Below the pieces are notes generated by a model. It worked only from the letters and a program-made list of their open reading frames with translations. It had not been told where the DNA came from and searched no databases. Made by a program: the position numbers and the translations under genes. This document shows positions 18,913-26,993 of a DNA stretch of 64,000 nt, piece by piece. The stretch covers positions 1 to 64,000 of the forward strand of contig JAJEIO010000006.1 of the NCBI GenBank assembly GCA_022827835.1, given 5' to 3'. Source of the DNA: Candidatus Latescibacterota bacterium (GTDB lineage: Bacteria; Latescibacterota; UBA2968; UBA8231). Numbering within the stretch: the first letter of the stretch is position 1; every line of letters starts with the position of its first letter.

Positions 18913-19578
18913 TCACTGAACCTGCCGCCCGTCGAAGAGCCGCACCGTGCGCCCGGTGCGGTCGGCCAAGCGCTGGTCGTGCGTCACCATGACGATGGTG
19001 GTGCCCTCTTCGTTGAGCTGGTGCATGATGCCCATGATTTCGTCGCCCATCTGGCTGTCCAAATTGCCCGTCGGCTCGTCGGCCAACAGGATGTGCGGCT
19101 GCGCGACAATGGCTCGGGCTACAGCCACGCGCTGCTGCTGCCCGCCCGACAATTGCGACGGGAAGTGCTTCACCCGCGAACTCAGCCCGACCCGGTCCAG
19201 CGCCTTCAGCGCCATCTGCCGCCGCTCTTTGCCCGACAGCCCGCGGCGATAGAGCAAGGGAATCTCCACGTTATCGACCACGTTCAAATCGGCGATTAGG
19301 TGGAAGCTCTGGAAGATGAAGCCGACTTCCTCGTTGCGGATGCGCGCCAAATAGCGGTCGGCGTAGGAATTGATGGCCTGCCCGTTGAGGACGATTTCGC
19401 CGGCGGAAGGCTCGTCGAGTAGGCCGATGACGTTGAGCAGCGTGCTCTTGCCCGAGCCAGAAGGCCCCATCACCGAGATGAACTCCCCCTCGTCAACGGC
19501 GAAATTGATATTGCTCAAGGCCAAGGTCTCGACTTGCTCGGTGCGGTACACCTTTTCGATGCCTTCGAGTTTAATCAT
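18913..19578 (-). CDS. ABC transporter ATPase, LolD/MacB family
   Basis: A 221-residue ATPase of normal length for the LolD/FtsE/MacB group. Walker A is GPSGSGKST (about 39-47), Q-loop FIFQSFHL, signature LSGGQQQRVAVARA (about 142-155), Walker B ILLADEPTGNLDS and switch His VTHD. It sits between the adaptor (11-base gap) and the two permeases. It powers movement of substrate from the periplasmic side or outer leaflet of the inner membrane rather than transport across it, as known for MacAB and LolCDE. Confidence 0.92.
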   Translation of the reverse strand: MIKLEGIEKVYRTEQVETLALSNINFAVDEGEFISVMGPSGSGKSTLLNVIGLLDEPSAGEIVLNGQAINSYADRYLARIRNEEVGFIFQSFHLIADLNVVDNVEIPLLYRRGLSGKERRQMALKALDRVGLSSRVKHFPSQLSGGQQQRVAVARAIVAQPHILLADEPTGNLDSQMGDEIMGIMHQLNEEGTTIVMVTHDQRLADRTGRTVRLFDGRQVQ

Positions 19579-19589
19579 GGCAGTCTCCT

Positions 19590-20849
19590 TTATTTGATCT
19601 GGACTTCGTCCAAGTGCAGGTAGTCTTTCACATCCGAGATAATCACCTCGTCGCCCTCGATTAATCCCTCCTCCACCTCGTAGTACTCGAAATTAGCAAT
19701 GCCGATGCGCACCTCGGCCTTCACCGCGGTTTGGCCGCGCACCACAAAGACCTCGTGCAGGCCCGCCCGCCCGCTGATGAACGGCCCCCGCTTGAGGCGC
19801 AGGGCGCGGTCCTTGCGCGCGGTGACGATATAGGCATCGACCCGCTGGTTGGGCCGCAGCAGCGCGTGCGCTGAATCTTCTAATTCGACCTCGAGCTGGA
19901 TGACCCCACCTTCGACAGTGGGCAGGATGCGGGCGATGTGGCCCTTTACGTATTCTTCCTCATTAATGCGCGAGCGCACCCACAGCCCGGTCTGGAGCCG
20001 GCGGGCGTGGATATCGGAAACAGTGACATCCACGCGGAACGAGCTGAGGTCGGCGATGCGGGCGATTTCCTGACCCTGGCTGATGGATGCGCCAACTTCC
20101 GGCGCAATCGCGGTGAGTACGCCGTCTCTGTCGGCCCGGATGTGGGCGCGCTCCAAGCGACGGCGGGCCTCCTCGACCTCGCGTTCGAGGATATTCATCT
20201 CCAATTGCAGGGCTTCCAACTGGGCTTGGGTGGATTCGACGAGGTTGCGGCGGTCTTCTTCAAGTTGCTGCAATTCAATCTCAGCGCGCTGTTCTTGCAG
20301 GTGCGCTTGGCTCAGCTCTTCTTCGGAGACTGCGCCAAAACCCTGTAACTCGCGGAGCTGCGCAGTGCGGGTCTTAAAACGCTGAAATTCCAAGTTCTTC
20401 AGCTTCCAGCGCGTGTCCAGATCGCTCAACTTTTTGCGTTCGTCCAATTCGAGTTGGGTGCGGCGGTTCTGCTTGAGGGCCAACTCTTCGGCCCGTTTCT
20501 CGACGTCGAGCCGCGCGGCGTTCAAATCCAGTTCGACGATGGACTGTCCCTGCTGCAACATGGCTCCCGGCTTTTGCAGGATGCGCACCAGCCGCGTATT
20601 GATGGGGCTAAAGATGATCTGCTCGAACTGAGGTACCACCGTGCCCGAAGCAGTAATCGTCTCTTCCACTGCTCCCCACTGCACCTGCGCGGTACGGATG
20701 CGGTCGGGACCCAGCGCCGGTCTGATCCAACTGGGCAACCAAACAGAGAGCCAGAGGAGCGCAGCCACTCCCACCACTGCATAGGCGATGCGCTTGCCGC
20801 GCTGGCGTCGCAGGAAGGTGGGGTCTATTGGGCGGTCCATAGCGTTCAT
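19590..20849 (-). CDS. HlyD/MacA-type periplasmic adaptor
   Basis: A 419-residue membrane-fusion protein with one N-terminal helix (about 20-42), lipoyl halves around a long coiled coil (about 95-240, rich in E/L/Q/R), and beta-barrel and membrane-proximal domains (about 245-415). It is the first gene of the minus-strand block. GAGGAGG precedes the ATG, and a sigma-54-type promoter with its -12 element lies 29 bases upstream. An outer-membrane TolC-like factor is not encoded nearby, so it would have to be supplied elsewhere, unless the DUF5686 barrel replaces it, which is speculation. Confidence 0.88.
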   Translation of the reverse strand: MNAMDRPIDPTFLRRQRGKRIAYAVVGVAALLWLSVWLPSWIRPALGPDRIRTAQVQWGAVEETITASGTVVPQFEQIIFSPINTRLVRILQKPGAMLQQGQSIVELDLNAARLDVEKRAEELALKQNRRTQLELDERKKLSDLDTRWKLKNLEFQRFKTRTAQLRELQGFGAVSEEELSQAHLQEQRAEIELQQLEEDRRNLVESTQAQLEALQLEMNILEREVEEARRRLERAHIRADRDGVLTAIAPEVGASISQGQEIARIADLSSFRVDVTVSDIHARRLQTGLWVRSRINEEEYVKGHIARILPTVEGGVIQLEVELEDSAHALLRPNQRVDAYIVTARKDRALRLKRGPFISGRAGLHEVFVVRGQTAVKAEVRIGIANFEYYEVEEGLIEGDEVIISDVKDYLHLDEVQIK

Positions 20850-20877
20850 GGTTCATTCCTCCTCTTGTCATTTGTAT

Positions 20878-20893
20878 AACAAATTCCGTGCCA
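20878..20893 (-). promoter_or_regulatory. Sigma-54 (-24/-12) promoter for the exporter block
   Basis: The minus strand reads TGGCACGGAATTTGTT: the -24 element TGGCACG, then 4 bases, then TTGTT in place of TTGCW. This is one mismatch from the consensus TGGCACR-N4-TTGCW, with exact spacing. Transcription would start near 20866, 17 bases before the adaptor ATG and just upstream of the ribosome site. The block itself encodes an NtrC-type activator. Confidence 0.7.
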
Positions 20894-20897
20894 AACT

Positions 20898-20995
20898 AAC
20901 AAGTGATTGTTTTTACTTGATTTATATTTTTCGGGATAGGGCGTTTTCGTCCGCTTTTGAACAATCACTGTTCATTTTCGGACAGTTGTTCGGAA
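20898..20995 (-). promoter_or_regulatory. Inverted repeats, possible activator binding sites upstream of the sigma-54 promoter
   Basis: Three dyads lie upstream of the -24 element: AACAA-GTGA-TTGTT (20898-20911), GAACA-ATCAC-TGTTC (20959-20973) and an imperfect one around GGACAGTTGTTC (20980-20991). The first two share GTGATTGTT on opposite strands. The second lies about 100 bases upstream of the predicted start, a usual distance for NtrC-family enhancer sites. The region is non-coding. Confidence 0.45.
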
Positions 20996-21006
20996 CGGGA
21001 AGGCAC

Positions 21007-21033
21007 AAAAAAGGGCACCCACGAGGGGTGCCC
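21007..21033 (-). terminator. Terminator after the PhyH gene
   Basis: On the minus strand GGGCACCC (21033-21026) pairs with GGGTGCCC (21020-21013) around a 5-base loop, followed by six T. It separates the PhyH gene from the exporter block's promoter region. Confidence 0.75.
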
Positions 21034-21057
21034 CTACGAACGCAATCGGCGCGGAAC

Positions 21058-21879
21058 CTATTCGGGCCGGGCGACCCAGTGGCGGAACAAGGGCTGGACT
21101 GGGGCGGGCAACTCGGCGAAAACGCTAGCGGGCAGCGACGGCACGGCGTTTTCCTTGCGGCCGGTTTCGTCGGACAGGCGGCGGCGCTCGTCCGAGCCGG
21201 GGCGCAAGACCTCGACATTGAGCCACCAAGGGGCGTAGCGCACGACTACCGAGGTGCGGGGTTGGTGCGAGCGGTTGGGCGCGGTCGCGTGCCACAGGCG
21301 GCTGTCGAGCACGAGCACGCTGCCGGCTGGGCCGCAGGCGTTTACTTCCGTGGGATACGGGGCCAGCGGATCGACGCCATTGTCGCCGGTGGGGTTGTCG
21401 GGGGATCGGTGGCTGCCGGGGACCAGGAGGGTGCCGCCGTTTTCCTCGGTAAAAGGGGCCAGCATCCACAAGGTGGTCAAATGGACCGTCGCATCGGGAT
21501 ACGGCGCGGGGATGTGGCCGGCGTTGTTCTGGTTGAAGGGCCAGTCGGCGTGCCAGCCGCCGCGCTCGTTGCCTGGGTAGTTGATCGTGCCGGTGGTGAA
21601 GGAAATGCGCGGATGATGGCCTAACATCGCGCCGACCAAGGCGAGGAGATTTTCATCCGCGAGAAAAGGCGCGAAGGACTGGTCGAAGTTGATCATGCCC
21701 GGCAGGTGGCCGATGCCGGATGGAGCGGCGGGGTTGCGGTGTTCTGCGACCGCAGCCTCGACGCTCTGGCGCACGTGCTCGATTTGGTCGGCTGGGATGA
21801 CATCTTCTACCACGCACCAGCCATCTAGTTTTAGGTGCAGAAGCAGTCGTTCTAGTTGCATGAGCTCGCTCCCTGTCAT
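21058..21879 (-). CDS. Phytanoyl-CoA dioxygenase (PhyH) family protein
   Basis: A 273-residue Fe(II)/2-oxoglutarate oxygenase. The metal triad is visible as HAD in GGWHADWPFN (about residues 121-123) and the distal His in LWHATAPN; the 2-oxoglutarate-binding Arg is in QPRTSVVVRY. Length is normal for the family. These enzymes hydroxylate small molecules; the substrate here is unknown. It is divergent from the DMT permease gene at 21991, with which it may share a function. The start ATG at 21879 could also be the Met encoded just downstream (MQLERLL). Confidence 0.85.
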   Translation of the reverse strand: MTGSELMQLERLLLHLKLDGWCVVEDVIPADQIEHVRQSVEAAVAEHRNPAAPSGIGHLPGMINFDQSFAPFLADENLLALVGAMLGHHPRISFTTGTINYPGNERGGWHADWPFNQNNAGHIPAPYPDATVHLTTLWMLAPFTEENGGTLLVPGSHRSPDNPTGDNGVDPLAPYPTEVNACGPAGSVLVLDSRLWHATAPNRSHQPRTSVVVRYAPWWLNVEVLRPGSDERRRLSDETGRKENAVPSLPASVFAELPAPVQPLFRHWVARPE

Positions 21880-21990
21880 CGGCTACATAATAGAATAGAC
21901 TTTTGTCGGGGTGGCAATGGCGGGTGGCTTGACAGCACAGGGGTGGTCGTGGAGTTTGGAGCGCATGGCAATTTTTTGGGGGACTGGCGG

Positions 21991-22854
21991 ATGAGTATGG
22001 AAGGGGCACCGCCCCTCTGGTTAGTGCTGCCGCTGCTGATGGAATTCGGCTTTGGGCAGGTGTTCAAATGGGCCTCGCAGCACCGTTGCTACGCCCCGAC
22101 CGTGGTATCGACCAACTATTGGGTGCTAGCGTCCATTCTGCTGCTCTATCTGGGATTCACAGGGCAATTGCAAGTACCGGTCGGCGCAGTGAAGGTCGGC
22201 GCGATCACTGGCATCGTCTTCATTAGCTCCATGCTGTTGATGACGCGCTTGTTGCGGACCTTCCGCGTGGCCTCGGTGTTGACTGCTTTCCGCTTGGCCA
22301 TCGTCGTGCCGGTGGGGCTGGGCGTGCTGCTGTGGAACGAGCCGTTGGGCGGCCTTCAGCTACTGGGCTTGGGCTTGGCGTTGGTGGCCGTTTTGTTGAT
22401 GTCGCGGCACGCTGGGCACCAGACCAATGTTTCGCGCTGGCTTGCCACCGGGTTGCTGATATTGGTTTTCAGTATCCAGGGGATGAGCACTTCCTGTCTG
22501 CGCTGGGTGCATTACGCCGGCTTGGACGATGCGTACTTACAAGTGCTCATGGTCATCGGCTTTACCGCCGGGACCATTGGTGGCACTGTGTTGTTGTGGG
22601 AGGCGCGGCAGCGCATTCGGCGCTTCGATTTGGCGGTGGGAGCTGGTATTGGGGTGTACAATCTGCTGGCCTTAATGGCCGTGCTGATCTCGCTCAAGCA
22701 CGTGCCGGGCACGGTGTTTTTCCCGCTGGTGGGCTGCGGCGTGGTCATTTTGGACAATGTGACGGCACCGCTATTGTGGAAAGAGCCGATCAGTCGAGCG
22801 GCCGTTTTGGGCGTGGGCGTGGGCGTGCTAGCCGTAATCTTGGTAGTTCAATGA
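21991..22854 (+). CDS. EamA/DMT-superfamily permease
   Basis: A 287-residue, very hydrophobic protein with about ten transmembrane helices in two repeated halves, the pattern of drug/metabolite transporters (EamA). The N-terminal half holds MEFGFGQVFKWAS and the C-terminal half ends at GVGVLAVILVVQ. The ATG at 21991 is the first Met after a non-hydrophobic upstream stretch; no strong ribosome site is seen. It ends 25 bases before the oxidoreductase gene and is probably cotranscribed with it. The substrate is unknown. Confidence 0.7.
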   Translation: MSMEGAPPLWLVLPLLMEFGFGQVFKWASQHRCYAPTVVSTNYWVLASILLLYLGFTGQLQVPVGAVKVGAITGIVFISSMLLMTRLLRTFRVASVLTAFRLAIVVPVGLGVLLWNEPLGGLQLLGLGLALVAVLLMSRHAGHQTNVSRWLATGLLILVFSIQGMSTSCLRWVHYAGLDDAYLQVLMVIGFTAGTIGGTVLLWEARQRIRRFDLAVGAGIGVYNLLALMAVLISLKHVPGTVFFPLVGCGVVILDNVTAPLLWKEPISRAAVLGVGVGVLAVILVVQ

Positions 22855-22879
22855 AACTAAACGACGAGGAGTGTGAATT

Positions 22880-24019
22880 ATGAGCAAGCGCTACACAGCC
22901 GGAGTCATCGGGCGCACGGGTGCCGGCGACTACGGCCACGGGCTGGAAACCGTTTACCGGGACTTGGAGCAAGTGGATTTACTCGCTGTGGCCGACCCCG
23001 ATCCCGAGGGCCGCGCCGCAGCCGGCGAGCGCACGGGTGCCCAGCGGCTCTACGCCGATTACCGCCAGATGCTCGCCGATGAGGACTTGGATATAGTCAG
23101 CGTCTGTCCGCGGATGCCCGACTGCCACGCCGACATGGTCATCGCCTGTGCCAAGGCTGGGGTGAGCGGCGTGTTTATCGAGAAGCCATTGACGCCCACT
23201 CTGCGCGAGGCCGACGCCCTGTTGGCGGCCTGTCAGGAGCACGGCGTCAAGACCGCGGTGGCGCACCGGCGCGCCAATCCCTATGAGGAGTACGGCAAAA
23301 AGCTGGTTGACGAGGGCGTTATCGGCCAGCTACAAGTGCTGCGCAGCCACGGCAAGTCCGACCATCGGGCCGGGTCTCAGGATCTGATGGTCTTGGGCAC
23401 GCACATGATGGACAGTATGCGCTACTTCGCCGGGGCCGAGGTGGTTTGGGCCCACGGGCACGTCACGCAGGATGGGCGCGAGGTGACGTTGGACGATGTG
23501 CGGGAAGGGGACGAGCGCATTGGCTTGATCGCCGGCAACGGGGTGGCGGCGTACTACGTTTTTGCGAATGGGGTGACCGCGCATTTTGAATCGCAACCGG
23601 GCTATCCAAAAGGGGCCAACAGCCGTTGGTTCGGTTTTGAGGCGCACGGCAGCGAGGGCATCATCGCCCTGCGCAATTCGCCCAACGGCGAGATGTACAT
23701 CTATCGCCAAGGCATGTGGATCCCCGGCGAGGAAAACGGCACTTGGGAACGGGTGCTGTTGGACGAGTGGGAACAGTATTCGGCGGGCGAGCGCACGCAC
23801 CAGAGCAATTTGATCATTGTGCGGGAATTGATCCAAGCCATTGAGGAGGATCGCCCGGTGCGGGCCTGTTCCAGCGGCGAGGACGGGCGAGCGGCGCTGG
23901 AGATGATCATGGCGGTACACGAGTCGCAGAGGTTGGGGACGCGGGTGTCTTTGCCGCTGGCGAATCGGGAGAATCCGTATGAGACTTGGCGGCGGGAGGA
24001 TGGGGGAGAGGCGACGTAG
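22880..24019 (+). CDS. Gfo/Idh/MocA family oxidoreductase
   Basis: A 379-residue NAD(P)-dependent dehydrogenase. The N-terminal Rossmann fold is visible (TAGVIGRTGAGDYG), and the hallmark EKP motif (GVFIEKPLTPT, about residues 97-99) begins the catalytic domain. AGGAG lies upstream of the ATG. Members oxidise or reduce sugars, inositols and related polyols. Pairing with a permease and a PhyH dioxygenase suggests use of a small polyhydroxylated compound, but no substrate can be named. Confidence 0.85.
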   Translation: MSKRYTAGVIGRTGAGDYGHGLETVYRDLEQVDLLAVADPDPEGRAAAGERTGAQRLYADYRQMLADEDLDIVSVCPRMPDCHADMVIACAKAGVSGVFIEKPLTPTLREADALLAACQEHGVKTAVAHRRANPYEEYGKKLVDEGVIGQLQVLRSHGKSDHRAGSQDLMVLGTHMMDSMRYFAGAEVVWAHGHVTQDGREVTLDDVREGDERIGLIAGNGVAAYYVFANGVTAHFESQPGYPKGANSRWFGFEAHGSEGIIALRNSPNGEMYIYRQGMWIPGEENGTWERVLLDEWEQYSAGERTHQSNLIIVRELIQAIEEDRPVRACSSGEDGRAALEMIMAVHESQRLGTRVSLPLANRENPYETWRREDGGEAT

Positions 24020-24133
24020 GGTGTCCGTGAGATGCCGGTCTACCCGTGCCCTGGGTAACAGCCATGTCGAAGGCTGCGACGCCTTCCAATAGGAGTATAC
24101 ATGCCAGACACGTTGAATTTCAGAAGAATTATG

Positions 24134-24182
24134 CTATTTTAGGCTATCACAAGAGGTTACGCAGAATACTCCCATCGCAACC
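24134..24182 (+). repeat. Partial copy of the ~125-bp intergenic repeat (copy 0)
   Basis: About 49 bases match the left part of the repeats at 25932, 30365, 34485 and 40198 (GGTTACG-CAGAATACTCC core), and the similarity to copy 25932 extends about 30 bases further left (CATGCYAG...). It lies in the 191-base gap between the oxidoreductase and the RelA/SpoT gene, which also holds a GAAGGC/GCCTTC hairpin at 24069-24086. It marks the left end of the cassette-like array. Confidence 0.55.
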
Positions 24183-24210
24183 GGCAACACATTGACCTAG
24201 AGAAAACCCT

Positions 24211-25488
24211 TTGAACGTGATAGACGAATTCCTGACCGGATACCGCCGTGAGATGGACGACTATGAGCAAGTAGCTCGTATCACGAGCGATCAAGTAAAG
24301 GTACAACTCGGCTCGGCGGGTATCCGAGCGATCATCACAGACCGCGCGAAAAGTCTGGATAGGTTGGCGGCGAAGGTGAGGTACAGAGACAAAGAAAAAA
24401 AATATGGATCGGTGCGAGAGATCCAAGACGACATTGTGGATCTAGCGGGAGTACGGATAGCGCTTTACTTTCCAAAGGACCGAGAGGAAGTGGGAAGGAT
24501 CATCAGCTCTCAATTTGACCTAACTAGAGCCCCGAAAGTATTCCCTAAGAAGAGGGTAAAGCCGAGTTACGAAAAGCGGTTCGACGGATACAGGGCAATG
24601 CATTATCGTGTCAAGCTAAGGCCAGAGACACTACAGGAAGCCCACAGGCGGTATGCGGACTCTGTTGTAGAAATCCAAGTAGCTTCGGTCCTAATGCACG
24701 CATGGGCGGAAGTTGAGCACGATCTAGTGTACAAACCGTTCCAAGGCAGGCTTTCAGAAGAAGAGTACGCGATACTAGACGAGTTGAATGGCCTCGTGTT
24801 GGCGGGTGAGATCTCACTGGAGCGTCTTCAAGCGGCGATGGAAAGGAGGCTTAGTCAGGATGAGGTTGTTTTTGCCAGCCATTTCGATTTGGCGGGATAT
24901 CTCCACAGCAAGTTAAGTGAGAAGCTTGGTGAGGCACCGCCAGAATGGGCTATAGGTAGTGTTGATTTGCTCTTCGACTTGATGAGAGAACTGGATATAG
25001 CTCATCCAGACAAGGCAGAGGAACTAATCGTCGATCTTCACGAGCACTATGAAAAACGCCCAGTGTCAGAGCAGCTAATCGATCTTCTGTTGGAGCAGGA
25101 TCAGAGGCGCTATGATGTTTACTATAAGGTCAGGCAGAGAAGGGAGAACGCTCGACTCTACGCGGATCCCATGCTCATAGAAAAAGGGACGGAACAAGAA
25201 GCCGCTATCGGGGACTTCATGACCAAGTGGATCCAACTCGAAATGATCCTTCGAGAGAGAGGCAAAGCAGCTCAAGGTGGTAAACAAAGCAAGACACTAA
25301 AGAGAGCAATTTTTTTAGGAGCGCAGTCTCTTTCCCAGAAGGATGCAGCACGGCTTGGCCAACTCAGGCACATACGAAACAACCTTGTACATGGTATCGA
25401 AATACCTGAGCCTCCCTATCTTCGCGCCGCCGCGAAAGACGTCGAATCGTTTATTGATGTCTTGGGATCAGAAGATGACAGAAAATAA
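24211..25488 (+). CDS. RelA/SpoT-like nucleotidyltransferase with C-terminal HEPN-like Rx4H motif
   Basis: A 425-residue protein starting at TTG 24211 (GTG 24217 is also possible). Residues about 45-190 form a RelA/SpoT synthetase-type domain: DLAGVRIALYF, GYRAMHYRVKL and HAWAEVEHDLVYK match the conserved strands and the substrate-binding Tyr and Glu. There is no HD hydrolase, TGS or ACT domain, as in small alarmone synthetases and toxic SAS proteins. Near the C-terminus HIRNNLVHG contains an R-x4-H pair typical of HEPN ribonuclease-like domains. It may make (p)ppGpp or a related modified nucleotide as a stress or anti-phage factor; that role is inference. The EIQxRT motif reads EIQVAS, so activity needs testing. 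Confidence 0.7.
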   Translation: MNVIDEFLTGYRREMDDYEQVARITSDQVKVQLGSAGIRAIITDRAKSLDRLAAKVRYRDKEKKYGSVREIQDDIVDLAGVRIALYFPKDREEVGRIISSQFDLTRAPKVFPKKRVKPSYEKRFDGYRAMHYRVKLRPETLQEAHRRYADSVVEIQVASVLMHAWAEVEHDLVYKPFQGRLSEEEYAILDELNGLVLAGEISLERLQAAMERRLSQDEVVFASHFDLAGYLHSKLSEKLGEAPPEWAIGSVDLLFDLMRELDIAHPDKAEELIVDLHEHYEKRPVSEQLIDLLLEQDQRRYDVYYKVRQRRENARLYADPMLIEKGTEQEAAIGDFMTKWIQLEMILRERGKAAQGGKQSKTLKRAIFLGAQSLSQKDAARLGQLRHIRNNLVHGIEIPEPPYLRAAAKDVESFIDVLGSEDDRK

Positions 25489-25490
25489 TT

Positions 25491-25559
25491 AGGTTGTCGG
25501 CTGCGTATAACACGCCGGACTACGGCTCCAGCGCATACGCGCTGCCGACGAGGCAACCT
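25491..25559 (+). repeat. attC-like imperfect hairpin after the RelA/SpoT gene
   Basis: AGGTTG (25491-25496) pairs with CAACCT (25554-25559), and TCGGCTGCG pairs with CGCTGCCGA after an asymmetric 5-base bulge. The inner part starts TATAACACGCC. Asymmetric bulged stems of this size resemble folded attC sites, but a proper GTTRRRY end is missing. It sits 3 bases after the stop codon. The remaining sequence to 26205 is non-coding apart from the integrase relic and repeat copy 1 listed here. Confidence 0.35.
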
Positions 25560-25773
25560 ATTCCGCAGGTTCGCAGCATCGAGGAGTGTACTGGCTGCTT
25601 CAGGACTTCTCCGTAGAGAAAGCTCAGAGCACTGTACGCGATGTTAAAGGCAGAGCGGCTGACGCCCTAGCGACGAGCCACTTCAGATGCGCTCGCACTT
25701 CGGATTGCCGGTCACCGCGATAGCGCCGTCTCCATTGCAGGAACCGGCGGCAGCAACCTATGTACGCTCTCAG
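25560..25773 (-). pseudogene. Decayed N-terminal part of a tyrosine recombinase (integron-integrase-like)
   Basis: Minus-strand translation from 25773 gives LRAYIGCCRRFLQWRRRYRG, then EVRAHLKWLVAR, a frameshift near 25665, and SRSAFNIAYSALSFLYGEVL-KQPV. This matches the SAM-like N-terminal core-binding domain of tyrosine recombinases of the Xer/IntI type, whose typical text is 'VSxSTxNQALxALxFLYREVL'. The catalytic C-terminal domain (R...HxxR...Y) is absent. The orientation is opposite to all genes to the right, as for an intI gene next to its cassette array. A few further similarities up to about 25860 are too weak to call. Confidence 0.6.
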
Positions 25774-25931
25774 CCCAGCTCCGATTCGACTCGGTTGAGG
25801 CGGTAAGCTCTTCGTTGGTCAGATCCGGGTGTTTCCGATATCTCCACATGGCTCATTTTCTCCCAAGCAAATAGGTGTAACCCTTACCAGAGAAATTCAT
25901 GCTAGGTGCGTTATATCTCAGCAGAATCGTG

Positions 25932-26066
25932 CTATCTCAAGTTATTGCAAGGGGTTACGTAAAACACCCAACCTTACGGTATTGGTTGCGACTGTCCACA
26001 CAAACACGTACCTTCGGGTCGGATAAGTAACACCTAGATTACCCGAACCAATCGTTCGGGTACAAA
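25932..26066 (+). repeat. ~125-bp intergenic repeat, copy 1
   Basis: It begins CTATCTCAAGTTATTGCAAG and contains GGTTACGTA, GGTTGCGACTGT and ACCTTCGGGTC blocks shared with copies at 30365, 34485 and 40198. It ends in a perfect hairpin CCCGAAC-CAATC-GTTCGGG (26042-26060), followed by GTTATGCG at 26069. All copies lie between genes and in the same orientation. It has no coding potential and no terminal inverted repeats. Confidence 0.7.
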
Positions 26067-26205
26067 CAGTTATGCGACAGCCGGGCAGGCGTTGATGTCT
26101 GGTCATGCAAGGAACGATTACGGATACTCGGGAAACCGACGATTGCTGCCGGTGAGGTGCTAGAACTCGAAGCCACCGCAATCGCTGCTCAAAGCGGGAT
26201 TACAT

Positions 26206-26556
26206 ATGCAACTCATCTGGAACAAGTGCACCGAGGACGTTTGGTGCAACCTCCTGAACCTCAATCTAGATCACCCGCATTTCTTCGGGCTTGAAGGGGT
26301 GTATGTCATCTGGCATAGCGGTCAGAACCCGGCGACTGTCTATGTTGGTCAAGGCAACGTGGCCGAACGCCTAAAGGCCCACAGAACGGACCCTCGGATC
26401 TTGGCATACTCTCCCCACGGCCTATTCGTTACTTGGGCACGCGTCGAGCAACCGCAACTGAACGGTGTGGAACGCTATCTGGCGGACAGCCTCAACCCCA
26501 AGGTTGGCGAAGCTCATCCCGTTTCGGTGCCGATCGCCGTGAACTTCCCCTGGTAG
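26206..26556 (+). CDS. GIY-YIG-like nuclease domain protein
   Basis: A 116-residue protein with a GIY-YIG-type core: GVYVIWHSG (about 31-39) and TVYVGQGNVAERLKAH (about 44-60), spaced like the GIY and YIG strands with the conserved Arg/His helix. A Glu in GVERYLADSLNP (about 88) fits the metal-binding Glu position. Such domains cut DNA; a stand-alone short form could act in repair, mobile elements or defence. The ATG at 26206 has only a weak purine stretch upstream. It is the first full gene after repeat copy 1 in the array. Confidence 0.65.
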   Translation: MQLIWNKCTEDVWCNLLNLNLDHPHFFGLEGVYVIWHSGQNPATVYVGQGNVAERLKAHRTDPRILAYSPHGLFVTWARVEQPQLNGVERYLADSLNPKVGEAHPVSVPIAVNFPW

Positions 26557-26580
26557 CGGGTCAATTGGCCCGGTCGTCTG

Positions 26581-26940
26581 ATGACCGATCGAGATCAGAA
26601 CCTCCCCGAGATTGTCACCCACGGTATCCCGCGTATCGAAGTCTATCAAGTTACGGATGATGAGCTACGGCGTATCGAGGACGCCTCGAATCAGATCGCC
26701 CAGGATCTGTCCTTCGCCTTGGCTTGCGGCTCATTGTGCGGTGGGATCGTCGTAGGATTACTCACCGGCGAGTTCGGAGACACCGCGGGCATAATTCTGA
26801 CTGCCGCCGCGATCATTTTGGGGCTCGCTGCTATCTATACCGGTCTGCGGTGGTGGCGACACCGAGGTGCAGCCTCCAACGTGATCAAGCAAATTCGCAG
26901 CCGCCGCATCGATCCCGAAACACCGTCGGACGGAGACTAG
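26581..26940 (+). CDS. Small membrane protein of unknown function
   Basis: A 119-residue protein with a polar N-terminus (about 1-40) and two predicted transmembrane helices (about 45-65 and 70-90: ALACGSLCGGIVVGLLTG and GIILTAAAIILGLAAIYTGL), then a basic tail. No family was recognised. It is separated from the GIY-YIG gene by 24 bases and is followed by the attC-like site at 26994. Two-gene units are less common in integron cassettes but do occur. Confidence 0.5.
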   Translation: MTDRDQNLPEIVTHGIPRIEVYQVTDDELRRIEDASNQIAQDLSFALACGSLCGGIVVGLLTGEFGDTAGIILTAAAIILGLAAIYTGLRWWRHRGAASNVIKQIRSRRIDPETPSDGD

Positions 26941-26993
26941 CTGGGGTTCGTGCCACTGCGGAGGGCCGAGGGGCATAGCGGATGTGGCTCCTA

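Noticed and set aside
25829-26026. 65-codon plus-strand reading frame through repeat copy 1
   Set aside because: It runs across the non-coding repeat, other repeat copies do not keep the frame, and no ribosome site or family match is seen.
25491-26066. Insertion sequence or transposase remnant as the source of the non-coding 25.5-26.1 kb stretch
   Set aside because: The readable coding remnant matches a tyrosine recombinase N-terminus, and no terminal inverted repeats or target duplications were found.
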